A stretch of DNA of 64,000 nucleotides from Anthonomus grandis grandis (GCF_022605725.1 NC_065550.1:9114001-9178000); one strand, 5' to 3'. Positions 22,875-34,225 are shown, counted from the first letter of the stretch. Notes: generated by a model not told the origin, from the sequence alone. Numbers and translations: made by a program.

Positions 22875-23305
22875 TACAAGGTGTCCCATTAATAATGGTA
22901 AATATTTTAACAGCAAATTTCTCTCATAAAAATAATGAGGTTATGTTAAATTTTCCTAGTCCGAAAATGAAATGCAACCAAGATACAGGGTGATAAACAT
23001 TAAGTTTTTTTTTTAATTTTCCTCATAACTTAAGCATTTGTTCTTTGTTTTTAATGAAATTTGATATGTGGAGGTTTCTTTATATGCCAAAAATAAAACT
23101 TAAATATATATATTTTTTAAATCATCTCATAGAGGGCTCCACCAGCCTTATTTTGGTATTTTTTAAACTCCATAACTTCTTTACACTTTGTACAATGTAA
23201 TGTTTTATTATAAATTTCTATTCTGCAAATGTTTTTCTTTAAAAAAGGTATAACTTAAAAATGTCGCTAGGATTTACCGTTCTCGAGATATTTGGACTTA
23301 AAGCT
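22875..23305 (+). repeat. Left inverted arm of copy D
   Basis: Contains GGACTAGGAAAATTTAAC in reverse near 22958-22975, the second terminal-like motif ATACAGGGTGATAAAC at about 22984, and ATCTCATAGAGGGC near 23124. All have mirrored counterparts at 31255-31330 and 28440-28520. Confidence 0.8.
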
Positions 23306-23479
23306 GGATTTATAAACGCAGTTCGCGTTCGCAGTTGAGTTGAGTTCAGTTCAACCTCAAACAGATATTTTGTTGCATTTTGCCATTTTGTTTTTATTGA
23401 TTTTCTAATTTAGTAGTTTATTTATCTATGTTTCTGATTTTAATATTCAACATTTCATTTTTATAAAGAGCATTTTATA

Positions 23480-23697
23480 CTTCACTTTTCACTTTAACAG
23501 CCTATTGATCTAGCCGCCCTTAAATATTTACACCTGGGATTGGTTAAGGTTTATCATTTAATTTTAATACAGCGTTCAGTCCTTTGATCTGACCAATTTA
23601 TTTGTAGGATCTTTGGTAAAACCAATGGTAGGATTTCTAGTGAATTTTTTACCTTTAGTTCTAAAGTCTTAATAATTTACATTTATTTATACCTTTT
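23480..23697 (+). repeat. Unclassified dispersed repeat, copy 2
   Basis: Inverted relative to 20722-20945. It includes CACTTTAACAG followed by CCTATTGATC near 23490, which looks like a splice acceptor, and it ends about 50 bp before the MADF gene start. It could be the 5' untranslated part of the Harbinger accessory gene. Confidence 0.78.
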
Positions 23698-23747
23698 TTC
23701 TGTGTTGAAAAATTTATTTCCATACCATCCATCTCATCATAGTGAGA

Positions 23748-25101
23748 ATGCAGGAGAATTTCTCAGAGATGGACATGGATAACATGAATCCCACCACCCA
23801 GGAATCCCAGGACATGGATAAAACCGCATTGCTCCTAGAGCTTATTCAGAATTATACATACCTCTATGATCTTAGCCATAAAGATTATAGAGACAATAAT
23901 ATAAAAAACTATGCATGGAGGAGCATAAGCGAAGCATTGGGGTGGTCAGGTAAATAAAGATAAGATTGGTGGATATGCATAGAGGGGCGCTCCGAGACAA
24001 TCTTTATTGAGGGAACATTTTTATTATTATTAATTCTCTTTACTTCTGGTTGAAAAACAATATGATTACCACTAGTTATTTGTACAATGTTTTCCAAGAC
24101 AATGCCCAAACTGGGTTTTACAATATTGATTTACATAAAATTACTAAAGTGAAGGAATAATAATAACACGGCTAGCTAATTATGTTTCTTATTTCTCTAG
24201 ATAAATCAATTATTTAGTTATTTAATAAATCAATTTTTTAAAGGAACACCCCGTTTAGCCCAAAAAACCATTCTCACATTTTTGTAAGTAAAATTAATGA
24301 AATTTATTTTAGTGGAACAGTGCCAAAAACTGTGGAAAAGCCTAAGGGATAAATATACCCGCTTAAAGAGGGATCAACCAAGATTTGAATCAGAGGCTCC
24401 AGAGGAAATAAAGTGGCATTATTTTTCACTAATGTCATTTTATGAAAAATGCACGAAACCAAGAAAGTAAATACTAAAGTAAAAAAAAGTATGTAACATT
24501 TTACTGAATTTTACATTTGTAGAACATATTCAAGTATCCAGTCGAAAAGTTCTTCTGGCACAACAACTCGAGTTTCGGTGTTAAGCCCATCGGGTGAAGG
24601 GCATTCAGTCTGGGATACCCTAGAGTACCTCACATCTCCGGGGAATATACAGGCTGAGATGCAATCTGAGGAATTGGAGATGAAGAGTATCAAAATAACA
24701 CCTACTACATCTAAATTTATAGAAAGTACACCCAGCAAAAACAAGAAAGGTATGGTTATCAAAATAACTGTTAGTTATAAAAATAGTGTTTTATTAAAAT
24801 TTTGCCTTATATGTCTACCTCCAAAATCAGCAAAAGAAATAAATAATTAAGTAATAGTTCTTGTAATTTTCTTTAAACAAAAAAAAACATGGGTTTTGTT
24901 TTTAGGTGCAGGGAAGAGACCCAGAGCAGCGAGATAATCGACTTAGCCAAAAATATTCACTCCACCATGCAGAAAGCTACAGAAAATATAGAAAATCGAA
25001 ATTGGACATTTGTAAAGTATCTTTATTCAGAACTACAATGTCTGACAGCTGAAGAAGCGAAGGCCAAAAGGGCTAAGATCCTGGAAATCTTTTTAAAATA
25101 A
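23748..25101 (+). pseudogene. MADF/BESS-like DNA-binding accessory gene of a PIF/Harbinger element
   Basis: A four-exon gene: 23748-23949, 24313-24466, 24523-24749 and 24906-25101, all with GT-AG borders. Exon 1 starts at the ATG at 23748 and ends in YAWRSISEALGWS; exon 2 supplies VEQCQKLWKSLRDKYTRLKR and KWHYFSLMSFYEKC. Together they form an alcohol-dehydrogenase-factor (MADF) type Myb-related fold. The last exon has a BESS-like end (FVKYLYSELQCLTAEEAKAK). Exon junction phases work for exons 1-3. After exon 3 the frame (NKKGAGKRPR) runs into a stop and the BESS-coding frame is one base off at about 24929, so this copy has a single frameshift. In PIF/Harbinger elements such a protein assists the transposase, whose gene converges on it from 27142. 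Confidence 0.8.
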
Positions 25102-25840
25102 AATAATAAAAATAATATACCTTAAAAATGTTTTTTATTTTTGTGTACTTTCAAATAATATGCAATCTCTATGGTATATTTCCTCATATAATTAGGATAT
25201 TACATATGCTTATTTAGTCAATCAACCAATAAAAGTTTTAATATCTAAGATAATTACATCTTGTTGACAAAGCTGAAGGAAAATATTAAAAATAATAAAA
25301 TCACAGCCCACCAATTTAAACTTAAAATACTAAACTTTACAAAAACTAGAATGTAATGGACAAAAAACAAAAAGAAACTAAACTTAAAACAACTTAGTGT
25401 AATCTTAAATATACAGGTCAATTTATAAAATAATGTTTAATGTAAAAAAATGCTAGCACTACAATAAAGGTCATGTTTCACCTACCATCACAAGAAAGAG
25501 CTGCTAGAACCTTAGATATTGAATTTATAACTGAGAAAAAAGAAAACACATTAATATTATTATACTGTATATAATAGCATGCATATATTTACCACAAACC
25601 TATTATCCTAGTCAAGTAAAGAAATAACTAAACTTCCTAATACAGATTATTTTTGAAACTGGTATTAAAACAAATAAAAATTAAATATAGCTTTTATAAT
25701 TATAACATGTCACTTTTCTCACACTTTTCAAAATAAACAGTGAGGTAAAAATTTTATATAAATAGAGGATGTATAGGTACTATATACATCCTCTATTTAC
25801 AATATGGTCTTGCCATTGGACTTGACCGGTCCCTACGAAA
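25102..25840. other. Intergenic region between convergent Harbinger genes, with hairpin
   Basis: AT-rich, with several AATAAA-like poly(A) signals just after the MADF gene stop. Apart from the hairpin at 25760-25798 nothing structured was seen. Confidence 0.45.
25760..25798. repeat. Perfect 16-bp hairpin between convergent genes
   Basis: AAATAGAGGATGTATA, a 7-nt loop, then TATACATCCTCTATTT. It lies about 100 bp past the transposase coding end and might mark a transcript end for both genes. A bacterial-type terminator is not expected here. Confidence 0.75.
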
Positions 25841-27142
25841 AAGTTTGCAAAAGCATCCCTCAATTTATAGATTTGTGCTTTTGCAATATTGGCTCAGAGT
25901 CTCCCTACCGAACTCAAAGGGAATTCAATTCATCTGCCCTCCACCCACCATTAGCATCATCAGGAGAATCCACATAACCAGGAGGGCAATAAATGCTTTC
26001 TTCCTCTGGTTTACCAATTTCCATCATGCAAAAGTTATGGAGAACTGTCACAGCTTTTGCTGTGCAATCAACATTTTCAACTTTGGCATTGATACACGTC
26101 TTCTCCACCTTGCCACCATAATTCCAAATGTATTTTCTATTGTTTGCCTGGCTCTTGAAAGTCTATAATTAAAGATTTTTTCTTTATGGCTTACTTTACC
26201 ACCGTAAGGTATCATTATATAGTGCTTAAGCGGAAATGCCTCATCAGCCACAAATATATAAGGCATAGACAAATTTGTGCCCTGTATTAGGTTTGAGCCT
26301 AATTTGAGGTAGTTTAAAGGTATATTTAAAGTAGCATCTTCAAGCCGTGACCCAAAGGCACTATTTCTGAAAATTCCCCCATCACTTTGGGAGCCATAAG
26401 CACCAATATCCACAAATAAAAACTTGTATTCGCTGTCACAAGCAGCCATTAGTACCATACTAAATGTCTTCTTATAATTATAAAACTTGGATCCACTTTT
26501 GGCCGGTGCTTGTATATTGATGTGCTTTCCATCAATAACGCCCAGACAATGGGGAAAATTCCATTTTCTTTCAAATCCTTGAGCCACTTCCATCCAGCTG
26601 TCTTGCTGGGTAGGAGTTTTTATATACTCTTCATGTAAAAGATTCCACAGAGCACTACAGGTCTCTTTAATTATCTTATGAACTGTTGTATGGCCTATTT
26701 GAAATGTCCATGCCAAGACTTGCATACTAGTTCCCTGTGAAAGATACCTGCAATAAGAAAAAATATATTGCTGAATTGCCATTAGTTCATTTTAATGCCA
26801 AGCATTATTAAAATGGTTGGTTATAGACACCTACTGCAATGTTATGATAAGCCTCTCTTCAGCTGAAATTCCATCACTTCTTTAATTTTTTGTGATTCTT
26901 GATTTTACAATCTTTAAAAGTTTTTCCAATACTGCAACATTCATTCTGGTGAATTTAAAAAATTGGTCAGCATCCAAAGCTTTCATATTCTTATAATAGT
27001 TGAAGCCACCTCTTAGCCTCCGAGATCTATTAATAGGCCTGATTTTAAATCGGCGCTTTTGTCTTGTCTTTTTAACTTTTGCAGCCAATGCCAATATTAT
27101 CAGGGCAAATGCGCCCCCTGCATACAATATAATATCATCCAT
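25840..27142 (-). pseudogene. PIF/Harbinger DDE transposase
   Basis: A HARBI1-like nuclease in two exons on the reverse strand. Exon 1 starts at 27142 (MDDIILYAGGAFALIILALA, a hydrophobic N-terminus) and ends at 26835. The 87-bp intron is 26748-26834, and splicing gives ERLIITLQ-YLSQGTSMQ, the expected helix-turn-helix. Exon 1 has one in-frame TAA at 26882-26884. Exon 2 contains the DDE_Tnp_4 triad: Asp in HCLGVIDGKHINIQAP, Asp in FLFVDIGAYGSQSDGG, Glu in SRARQTIENTFGIM. A frameshift near 26100 moves the C-terminus to another frame (AVTVLHNFCM, YCPPGYVD) that continues to about 25850 with further stops. Terminal repeats of the Harbinger element were not found. Confidence 0.87.
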
Positions 27143-27287
27143 TTTATAACGTTATAGCTCACACGATTAGTTACTTTATTACCTTTTATTGCGTTATTTT
27201 TCTTAGTTATTAATAGTTCCGTTATTAATTGTTACATAATGCGTTAGTGTTAGTTCCAGTAGACATCAATATTTTTCTAATTCGGAA
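27143..27287. promoter_or_regulatory. Divergent intergenic region of two nested transposase genes
   Basis: 145 bp lies between the reverse Harbinger transposase start and the forward mariner-type start. It must contain the right border of the presumed Harbinger insertion and both promoters. TATAA appears at 27146-27150 and TATTAAT-like elements near 27208. No clear terminal inverted repeat. Confidence 0.35.
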
Positions 27288-28256
27288 ATGCGAGATATGG
27301 TTTGTGTTTATGCCCAAGCAAATTACAGCGGACTAAGACCTTGTCGACGTTCTGCGCAATTGTATCCAAATAGAAGGCAGCCAGATTTTAAATTCTTTAA
27401 AAACGTTTACCAGAGACTTGGGGAAACGGATTCATTCAGGCCAAAGCGAGATGTTGGGCGTCCAAATAGACGTAATGTGGACCAAGAAGAAGAAGTGTTA
27501 GTGTAAGGCGTATGGCGGCAAGAACTGGAATTAGTAAGTCCTCAGTTTTAAGAATTTTTCATTTTACGCCAGTACAAAATCAAAACAGATCTTCCAGCGA
27601 GATTAGATTTCGCCTGCTATATCCAGGAACAACAAAATCAAGATCCCCTATTTATTGATTTTTACCCGACGGGGAATTTTTAATTTTGGAAACACACATT
27701 CATGGGATATTGCAAATCCAAACCTCATTACTGAAAGACACTTTCAACACGAATTGAAAATTAATATTTGGTGTGGTGTTATAGACAATTTGTTTTTAGG
27801 ACCTTACGAGTTACCTACAAATCTAAACGGTGAATTATATTTAAACTTTATGAAACAAAACTCATTAATTATTTGGAAGAGTTGCCTTTAAATCTGCTCA
27901 GAGATATGATTTTTATGCAAGATGGCGCTCCTGCGCATTTTGCTAGACCCGTGAGAGAATATCTTAATGCTAATTTCAACTGGATAGGACGTGGAAAACC
28001 TTGACCCACACAAAGTCCTGATTTCAACTCATTGGGTTTTTTGCGTATGGGGATACATGAAATCCATTGTTTACGAAAATCAAATAAACACAAGGGAACA
28101 ATTATTAGAAAAAATTCAAGCCGATGCCAAGTCATTTCGAAATGAGCAATTATTTTTTAAGATTCGGCGGTCTTTTAATAAAAGAATTTTAAAATGGAGG
28201 CCATGTAGAACATTTGATGGCAAATATTTGAAATGTTTGATAAATAAAAATATTTA
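27288..28256 (+). pseudogene. Mariner-type (DD41D-like) transposase of copy D
   Basis: Starts at the ATG at 27288 (MRDMVCVYAQANYSGLRPCR), the N-terminus typical of the family, followed by FPNRR-like YPNRRQPDFKFF and RDVGRPNRRNVDQEEEV up to a frameshift at about 27500. The HTH remnant ARRTGISKSSVLRIF follows. From 27655 comes the catalytic domain: TRRGIFNFGNTHSWD, INIWCGVIDNLFLGPY, then MQDGAPAHFARPVREYLNAN near 27910-27970 with the second Asp. The third acid region reads SPDFNSLGFFVWGYMKSIVY; where relatives have Asp (PLDFF) this copy has Gly. Stops near 27505, 27655, 27890 and 28005 mark frameshifts. C-terminus ends with stop at 28255. Confidence 0.8.
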
Positions 28257-28319
28257 GGTTTTATATTTTTATTTATCAAACATTTAAAGTGTAATATAGG
28301 TTAAAATATGGTTTTCATG

Positions 28320-28583
28320 GATGTCTTTAAAATCTTTAAATGTAAATATCTAGAAAAAGAGTAATCCTAGAGAAATTTTTAAGGTATAGCTTTTGTAAGC
28401 AAAAATGCCTGCAGAATGCATATTTAAAATAAAAAATGAAATTATACAGGGCGTAAAAAAGCTATGGAGTTCAAAAAACCACTAAAATATGGCTGGAAGC
28501 GCCCTCTATGAGATAATTTTAAAAAAAACTAATAAATTTAGATTTGGCATATAAAAAAACCTCCAAATGCCAAATTTAATTAA
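28320..28583 (-). repeat. Right inverted arm of copy D, inner part
   Basis: Mirrors 23020-23305 of the left arm, including TATACAGGGCGT at 28445, and ends in the TTAA at 28580-28583 that was duplicated by piggyBac. Confidence 0.75.
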
Positions 28584-31190
28584 CCCTACAATGCATGATT
28601 TTTTAAATTTATTTCAAAAAAATATTTTTGGTTAGGTATTAGTGTTGTGAATGGGTAAAAAATATTTTAAAAAATCTTTTGTTTTTTTATTATATATTTT
28701 TTTAATTTTGTTTAAATGTATCACATATGCTACAAGACGCACTTATGATACAAAAAAAAGGAAAAATGGTCTTAACAGTTTATTGATGGAAGTTACCAAA
28801 ACAATTTTTATTTTTATTCAAACATAGGTGAACTTTGCATTTTTCACAAAAAATTTAAAAAAATCCTTTGCAGCCGGGTATTTTACATCGTTGCCTGGTA
28901 TTACTCCATTTCGGAATATGACCAAAGTTGTCAGTTCTTACATTTTTTGGAGGAATTGCGGTTGAAGATGATTTTTTCTTTTTCTGTTCTAAATTTCGGT
29001 CAAGTGAAGAAGATGGCCTTCCCCTCTTTTTTGAATCATTCTGCCCAACGTTGCACAGACAATTGCCGATTTCAGCACGAAATTTTTCCATTGACATTGT
29101 GGCTGTAGTTCCTATTTGCCTCTCTACCCTCCGATAGAGAAGCCATGCGTTGATGATGGTAATGTCAACTAAATGATAAAAAATTCTGCAGTACCATTTT
29201 CTGGTTCTCATTGAGATTTTGTAACGCCCTAAAATACTATCTAAAAGATCCACTCCGCCCATATGTTTGTTATATTCTAACACTAAGTTTGGACATGGTA
29301 CTTCCACTCGTTTTTTCTCTTTTTTATCAAACCTTTTCACTTCTTGAACTGGAGAAGAACCCAAGTGTGTAGAAAGTAATGTGACTGCTTTATTATCCAG
29401 CCATAAAACTGAGGCAAAAGGAGTATTTTGAAAAGAAGTTACATATTCTTCGAAAGAACCTCGCGTTTTTTTTTTGAAAACAGTATCACTAGAAAATTTG
29501 CAGTTGGGCAAACGATTTCTTCTCACTGTTCCTAGCGAAAGAATGCCATTTGAGAATAAATATGACATCAGAGGAATTCCTGTATAATAATTATTAAAAT
29601 AGACAATGTAATTGCAGTTTTTGGGAATTGACCGGCACAAGCGTATAACAACGTTTGCTGAAGCCCCAAGGTCAGGCTCATTTGGAAAACGGTATTTCTC
29701 AGAATTTTCTTGGCCCGAGTATATTTCAAATTGGTACGCATATCCCGTAACACCAGATAAAACATATAATTTATAGCCCCACTTGTGAGGCTTTAGTGGC
29801 ATGTACTGTTTCATGTAGTGTCGGGCCATTGTTGCACACATTTGCTCATCTACAGATAGACACTTTTCAAAGGGAACAGTTTGGAACGTTTTGTTCAAAG
29901 AGTCGATAACAGGCCTCAATTTATGCAGACGATCAAAATCCGCATGATCTTTAGGAAACATTTTCGTGTTATCATTGAAGTGTAGCATTTCACGAATTTT
30001 TTCAAATCGATTCATACTCATGGTGTTTTTTATTTTTTCAAATCCATATTCCTCAGACCAGTATCTTCTGATATTTGACATATTTATTACCGACATATAA
30101 ATGCAGATACCAATGTACTTCTTTATTTCTCCAGTCGTTATGTTTGCCGGTTTCGAAATATTTTTTTGACTGCTGTAGAGGTTCGATTCTTCAGTGATTT
30201 TCTCAAATGGCTCATCGGTAAAAAAGTATCTGAAAAAAAAATCAACAAATTACATACTAAACTGCAAAAGGAATAATTGACTTATTAGGTTTTACCTGGA
30301 GAACTGATAGGGTGTTGATAACTCCATTATATTTGTTGGAAGATTTTCATCACCTCTAAATGTTGTACCTTGAACATTTTGTTCAAAAGATGCTTGCTTC
30401 CAGCAAATAGATTTGAATGCGTCTTTATCCAGTGTAAATATATTTTCTTCTGTACCGTTCGCGTCTTCATTCTTAGGTATTATTTCGTCGACAATATCTG
30501 CCTCATTATTATTTTCAACGTTCGAATTGGTTAGTTCTACATCATCTAGTTCATGCTCAAAAATAATTGGAGTATTTTCAATGTCCAAATTGGCGTAATC
30601 CACAGGATCTTGAAACTTTTCTGCAGCCAATTCTAAGCAATTATCAACGTTTTCACTTAAATTATCTTCGTCCAATTCTTCCAGATCATCGTCACTTTCA
30701 AAAAAACGTTGTGTCAACTTTTCCAACTCCTGGATTGTCAAAGGTTTTCGAAAATCCCTTTTTTTGTCTATCGCCCTGAGATTAAAAAACAATCATAAAA
30801 TGCATGTTGTAGCATATTTGCTACATTTTATTAGAATACCCGGTAATTTATTTTTATGAATTCTGGATACGCACTGATATAACAAATAGTTTGAATACTT
30901 ACCTAATTTACCAAATTTATCGAGTTTGTCTGCCAAAACCGCTTCAAATGTTCAAAAAAACACAAATTTACTACGTCAGACACACACACCAACCGCCAAA
31001 ACAACACAGCTGACATTAGAATTAAAATTCTATACTTGCTGCGCCATCTATTGCCAGCAAAGCGAAACCCGATTTAAAGTGTGTATATAGTATGCTACAC
31101 TGCATTTAGGTGTATCATAAAACATTTAATGAAAATAGAATTCTTGAATATTTTATATGTAGCAGATATGCTACATGATGCATTGTAGGG
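28584..31190 (-). mobile_element. piggyBac element with TTAA target duplication
   Basis: 2607 bp with perfect 13-bp ends, CCCTACAATGCAT at 28584 and its reverse complement ending at 31190, flanked by TTAA on both sides (28580-28583 and 31191-31194). The CCCT start and 13-bp length are classic piggyBac. Subterminal ATGCTACA/TGTAGCATAT motifs recur near 28728, 30806-30826, 31090 and 31158-31175. It interrupts the right arm of copy D at a position still recognisable on both sides. Confidence 0.95.
28780..30792 (-). pseudogene. piggyBac transposase, two exons, catalytic Asp lost
   Basis: DDD transposase on the reverse strand. Exon 1 (30296-30792) encodes an acidic N-terminus (FFESDDDLEELDEDNLSENV). 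A 66-bp intron at 30230-30295 splices to give QFSRYFFTDEPFEKI, matching the start of the core. The core frame runs to 28855: first Asp in KCLSVDEQMCATMARHYMKQ, third in GGVDLLDSILGRYKIS. The second site reads IVYFNNYYTG, so the expected catalytic Asp (FDNYY) is Asn. A TAA at 28855-28857 interrupts the C-terminal zinc domain after CKIPGCKGFF; the remaining cysteines (FCEKCKVHLC) continue in the same frame to TAA at 28780. No ATG opens exon 1: the frame begins after a stop, with a possible upstream acceptor (CTCAG at about 30778-30782), so the true start is unresolved. Confidence 0.92.
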
Positions 31191-31194
31191 TTAA

Positions 31195-31376
31195 AAACAA
31201 AAAACAACTGCTAAAGTTATACTCGTAGATAAAATTCAAAAAAAATACTTAATGTTTATCACCCTGTGTCTTGGTTGCATTTCATTTTCGGACTAGGAAA
31301 ATTTAACTTAACCCATTATTTTTATGAGAGGAATCTGCTGTTAAAATATTTACCATTATTAATGGGACACCCTGTA
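31195..31376 (-). repeat. Right inverted arm of copy D, outer part
   Basis: Continues the arm beyond the piggyBac insertion. It mirrors 22875-23060, including GTTTATCACCCTGTGTCTTG against CAAGATACAGGGTGATAAAC. Confidence 0.8.
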
Positions 31377-31879
31377 TAAATCAATACAAACCTAAGATTA
31401 ACTTACTTGTCAAAGAAACGACACATTTTAATAAAAAACGGTATATAGCATATTTGCCTGTGGTTTACCCATGGTTTCTTAAGTACTAAACAAAACGAAG
31501 TCAACCAAGCAACAAAGATTTTGCATACTTATATTAATACCGTGTTCAAAAAGAAGGAAATAGAAATTTCAAATTTCATTATATTGTTATTAATACTATA
31601 CTATAACCAAATGCCTAAGGTACGGTGGGGTTGTCAGTCAGGTAGAAATAAACTAAGGTAAAATTACATAGTTGAGTTAGAAAACATGGAATTAAAAACC
31701 CGTATTACCACAGAAAATTTTAAAAATAGAGCTTCGATTAGAACAAAACTTAGAATTATCGGAAAACGGAAAATCAAATTTAAATGGGTTATAAAATAAG
31801 TTGATATAAAAATAAAATAGTGTAGATCCCAAATTAAGATAGAATGTAGGGAGGAGGGAAGAAAGAGAAGGAAAGTCAT

Positions 31880-33900
31880 AAATAAAGTTAAAGGATATTT
31901 TTGTATATGAGGTTGTAACTATTATGATTGTACGCGATCAAGTTTAAGCAGTCTGGTTTTTGTTACTTGATTTCTATTTTTCGATTTCAAATTCTTCCAA
32001 TCCATTCACCTATTTAATGTTCTTATGGTTAAATGGGTATATAATTCTGCTGTTCTCTGAATTAGAAAAATTGTGGTTAGAGGGTGTTAAATGTAGACCG
32101 AAAGCTAATTTATTGGGTTTAGAAAAGTGTTCTTTAATTCTTGTCTCGAGCTTTCTAGTGGTTTTACTGATGTATGTAGTGGCAGTAGAGTCTGGGCAAT
32201 TTAGCTTATATACCGCGCATTTTATCAGTATGAAAGATTTTTTAGTTTATTATTAATTAAAGTTTACCTTAAAACATTGACTCATTTAAACGAAATTTGA
32301 TGTTGGAGACGTTGTTAGTTAATATTTTGGAAACCAGACGTGAAAAAGGGCCAAGATCAGACAGTGACAGGTAAGTACTGAGAGATTTTTTTTGGTGATG
32401 AAATTTCAATTTGAGGGTAAGCACTAAGTAAATTGTTTTTGTTTTTGTGCTTTCTTTGTAATTTTTCAATTGTTTTGATATTACAACCCTTGTTAGCTAC
32501 TTTTTTAATGATATTAATTTCATCTTCTGTCAAGTCAAGTCTGTGGGGCTTAGGCGTATTTTTAGTGTTCTATTTATGTATATAACAATTAATGGCTGCT
32601 ATTTTGTGACTTGCAGGATGGTTAAAATTAGCAAGAATTATTTGGTCTATTTGTGTAGGTTTTTTTAAAAATTTTGAATATTTTCTATCCTTAAAATATT
32701 TAAATTAAGGAAATTAATACTTTTTTGTTGTTCAAGGCGATGTAAATTATTAAGAGAAGCCAAAATATTGTAGCAGCTAGTATTTTTAGTATTAATTATT
32801 GCAAGACAATTATATCCACGTGAAGGAACCACTTTTTAACTTAATTATTCTTTAATAGGAGGGGGATTATAGAGCCTTTTAACCAATCTATAAAGAGGTC
32901 GGCCAAAAGAGGAGATAAAGGATTCCCGATTGCCAACCCTGTTTTTTGCGAGTAAAAAACGTTATTAAACATGAAAAAGTCTTGTGATAAGCAAAATTCT
33001 AGAATTGTTATTTCTAGAGTTTTTAACAGTGAAAATCGGACGTAGCAAAAGATTAAGTAAAATGTTGTGGACAAATTTAGAAAGTAAGAAGCCGGGTGTA
33101 TTGTCAAAACTTACAACTGGTCTAATAAGATTATTAACTTTGTGATTTTTGGGCAAGCCATATAAACTAGGAAGGCAGGAATTACTGGATATTAAGTGGT
33201 TAGATTGTTTTTTATACTCTGTAAGGAGAGGGATCCATGTTTTTAAATTTGTTTTAATTTTATTAATAACAATTGGTAGTGGATTTCTATTGATTTTAGT
33301 GAATGTATTAGAAGCTAAAGACTTTAGTTTTGTAATCCATCCTATTTAGTATGACTATGAAATTGCCTTTGTCTGGCTTGGAAATGACTAAGTCGTGTTC
33401 TTTTATTTTCTTTCTTATGCTAAATAAGATTCTATTATGTTTCAAGTTTTTGAACTAGTTGAGTGGTTTTTTTTATAGAAAATAAATCTCCCTAGCTACT
33501 GACTCAAAGTTTTTACATTTCTGCCGCAAAAGCAATAAACTTGATCTGCTGGAATTACTCGAAATACATAAAGCTACACAAAATAACCACCATTACCGTG
33601 GTAATGATCAAGTACATCACACTCACTTTTTTAACTCACTGTGTTTTAACTCTTCATAGTCTTTTAATAAATCGTTCTTGCCCTTTACAATTTCTTTTCT
33701 ATGGTACTGATTAATTGCTTTCCTTCTTAACAACGTACTAATCACTATGTTAACCGCGCGATCTAATATGTTCTCTATGGACCTTCTACTTTCCTCCTGC
33801 TTTCACCAAAAAATTTAGTAACACACCATCAGGTACCATGGACTTTTAAGACTTCTCAACATAGATGTCATCTAGGTTTGAGTTTCGTATGCTTTTTTAG
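31880..33900 (-). pseudogene. Penelope-like element RT/GIY-YIG remnant
   Basis: Reverse-strand frames, in order, give a PLE polyprotein. Near 33620-33700 GKNDLLKDYEELKHSE; near 33370-33420 VISKPDKGNFIVILNRMDYK; at 32965-33156 MPKNHKVNNLIRPVVSFDNT (RT motif 2 region); at 32890-33010 FYSQKTGLAIGNPLSPLLAD (motif 4). Past the palm, around 32400-32540, comes NKGCNIKTIEKLQRKHKNK, and at about 32320-32400 YLSLSDLGPFSRLVSKIL, the usual linker. A GIY-YIG-type endonuclease follows near 32150-32255 (VYKLNCPDSTATTYISKTTR, with YIS for YIG). Frameshifts between all blocks. It is a different family from the PLE at 54.9 kb. No pLTRs found. Confidence 0.82.
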
Positions 33901-34099
33901 CATATTGTTCGGCTCCTCTCAATAACAGAAAATAAACAAATAAAATTAAGAATAATAAAATTAGCAAAAAAAAATTATAAATACCGGGTTTTGACATGGA
34001 ATCAAACCCTGGGGTGTCCGTGGTTCACCAATGGTCTGCAATTTATGAAAAAGTGTCGCAACTCCCTCTTCTCAAAATTTAAACGAACTAAATTAACAG

Positions 34100-34225
34100 C
34101 GATATGTTTAAAACTATGGTTCGCAACAAAAAGAAAGCCTATATAGATTTTTTGAGTAAAAAAAAGAAGGAAACAAGAAAATTATGGAGCGCATTAAAAC
34201 CTTTAATAAGTTTGCTTGAGTTGTG
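34100..34225 (+). pseudogene. Short non-LTR retrotransposon linker fragment
   Basis: An ATG-bearing stretch reads MVRNKKKAYIDFLSKKKKET then RKLWSALKPL. This resembles the basic linker before the RT of Jockey-type LINEs (AKK-YF--L-----N-KKLW). Too short for firm assignment. Confidence 0.4.

Larger units (their letters stand above)
22875..31376. mobile_element. Mariner-type long-TIR element (copy D), host of Harbinger and piggyBac insertions
   Basis: The ends are TACAAGGTGTCCCATTAATA at 22875 and the mirror ending ACACCCTGTA at 31376, with TA on both flanks (22873-22874 and 31377-31378). Arms of about 430 bp are mirrored: 22875-23305 against 28320-28583 joined to 31195-31376. The right arm is cut by a piggyBac copy (28584-31190). 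The mariner-type transposase lies at 27288-28256. Between the left arm and this gene are about 3.9 kb holding a PIF/Harbinger gene pair, most simply read as another insertion. The whole block spans 8.5 kb. Confidence 0.82.

Noticed and set aside
22875..31376. Novel multi-gene defence or cargo system inside inverted ends
   Set aside because: All genes inside are recognisable transposase or accessory genes of known superfamilies, and nested insertion explains the structure.
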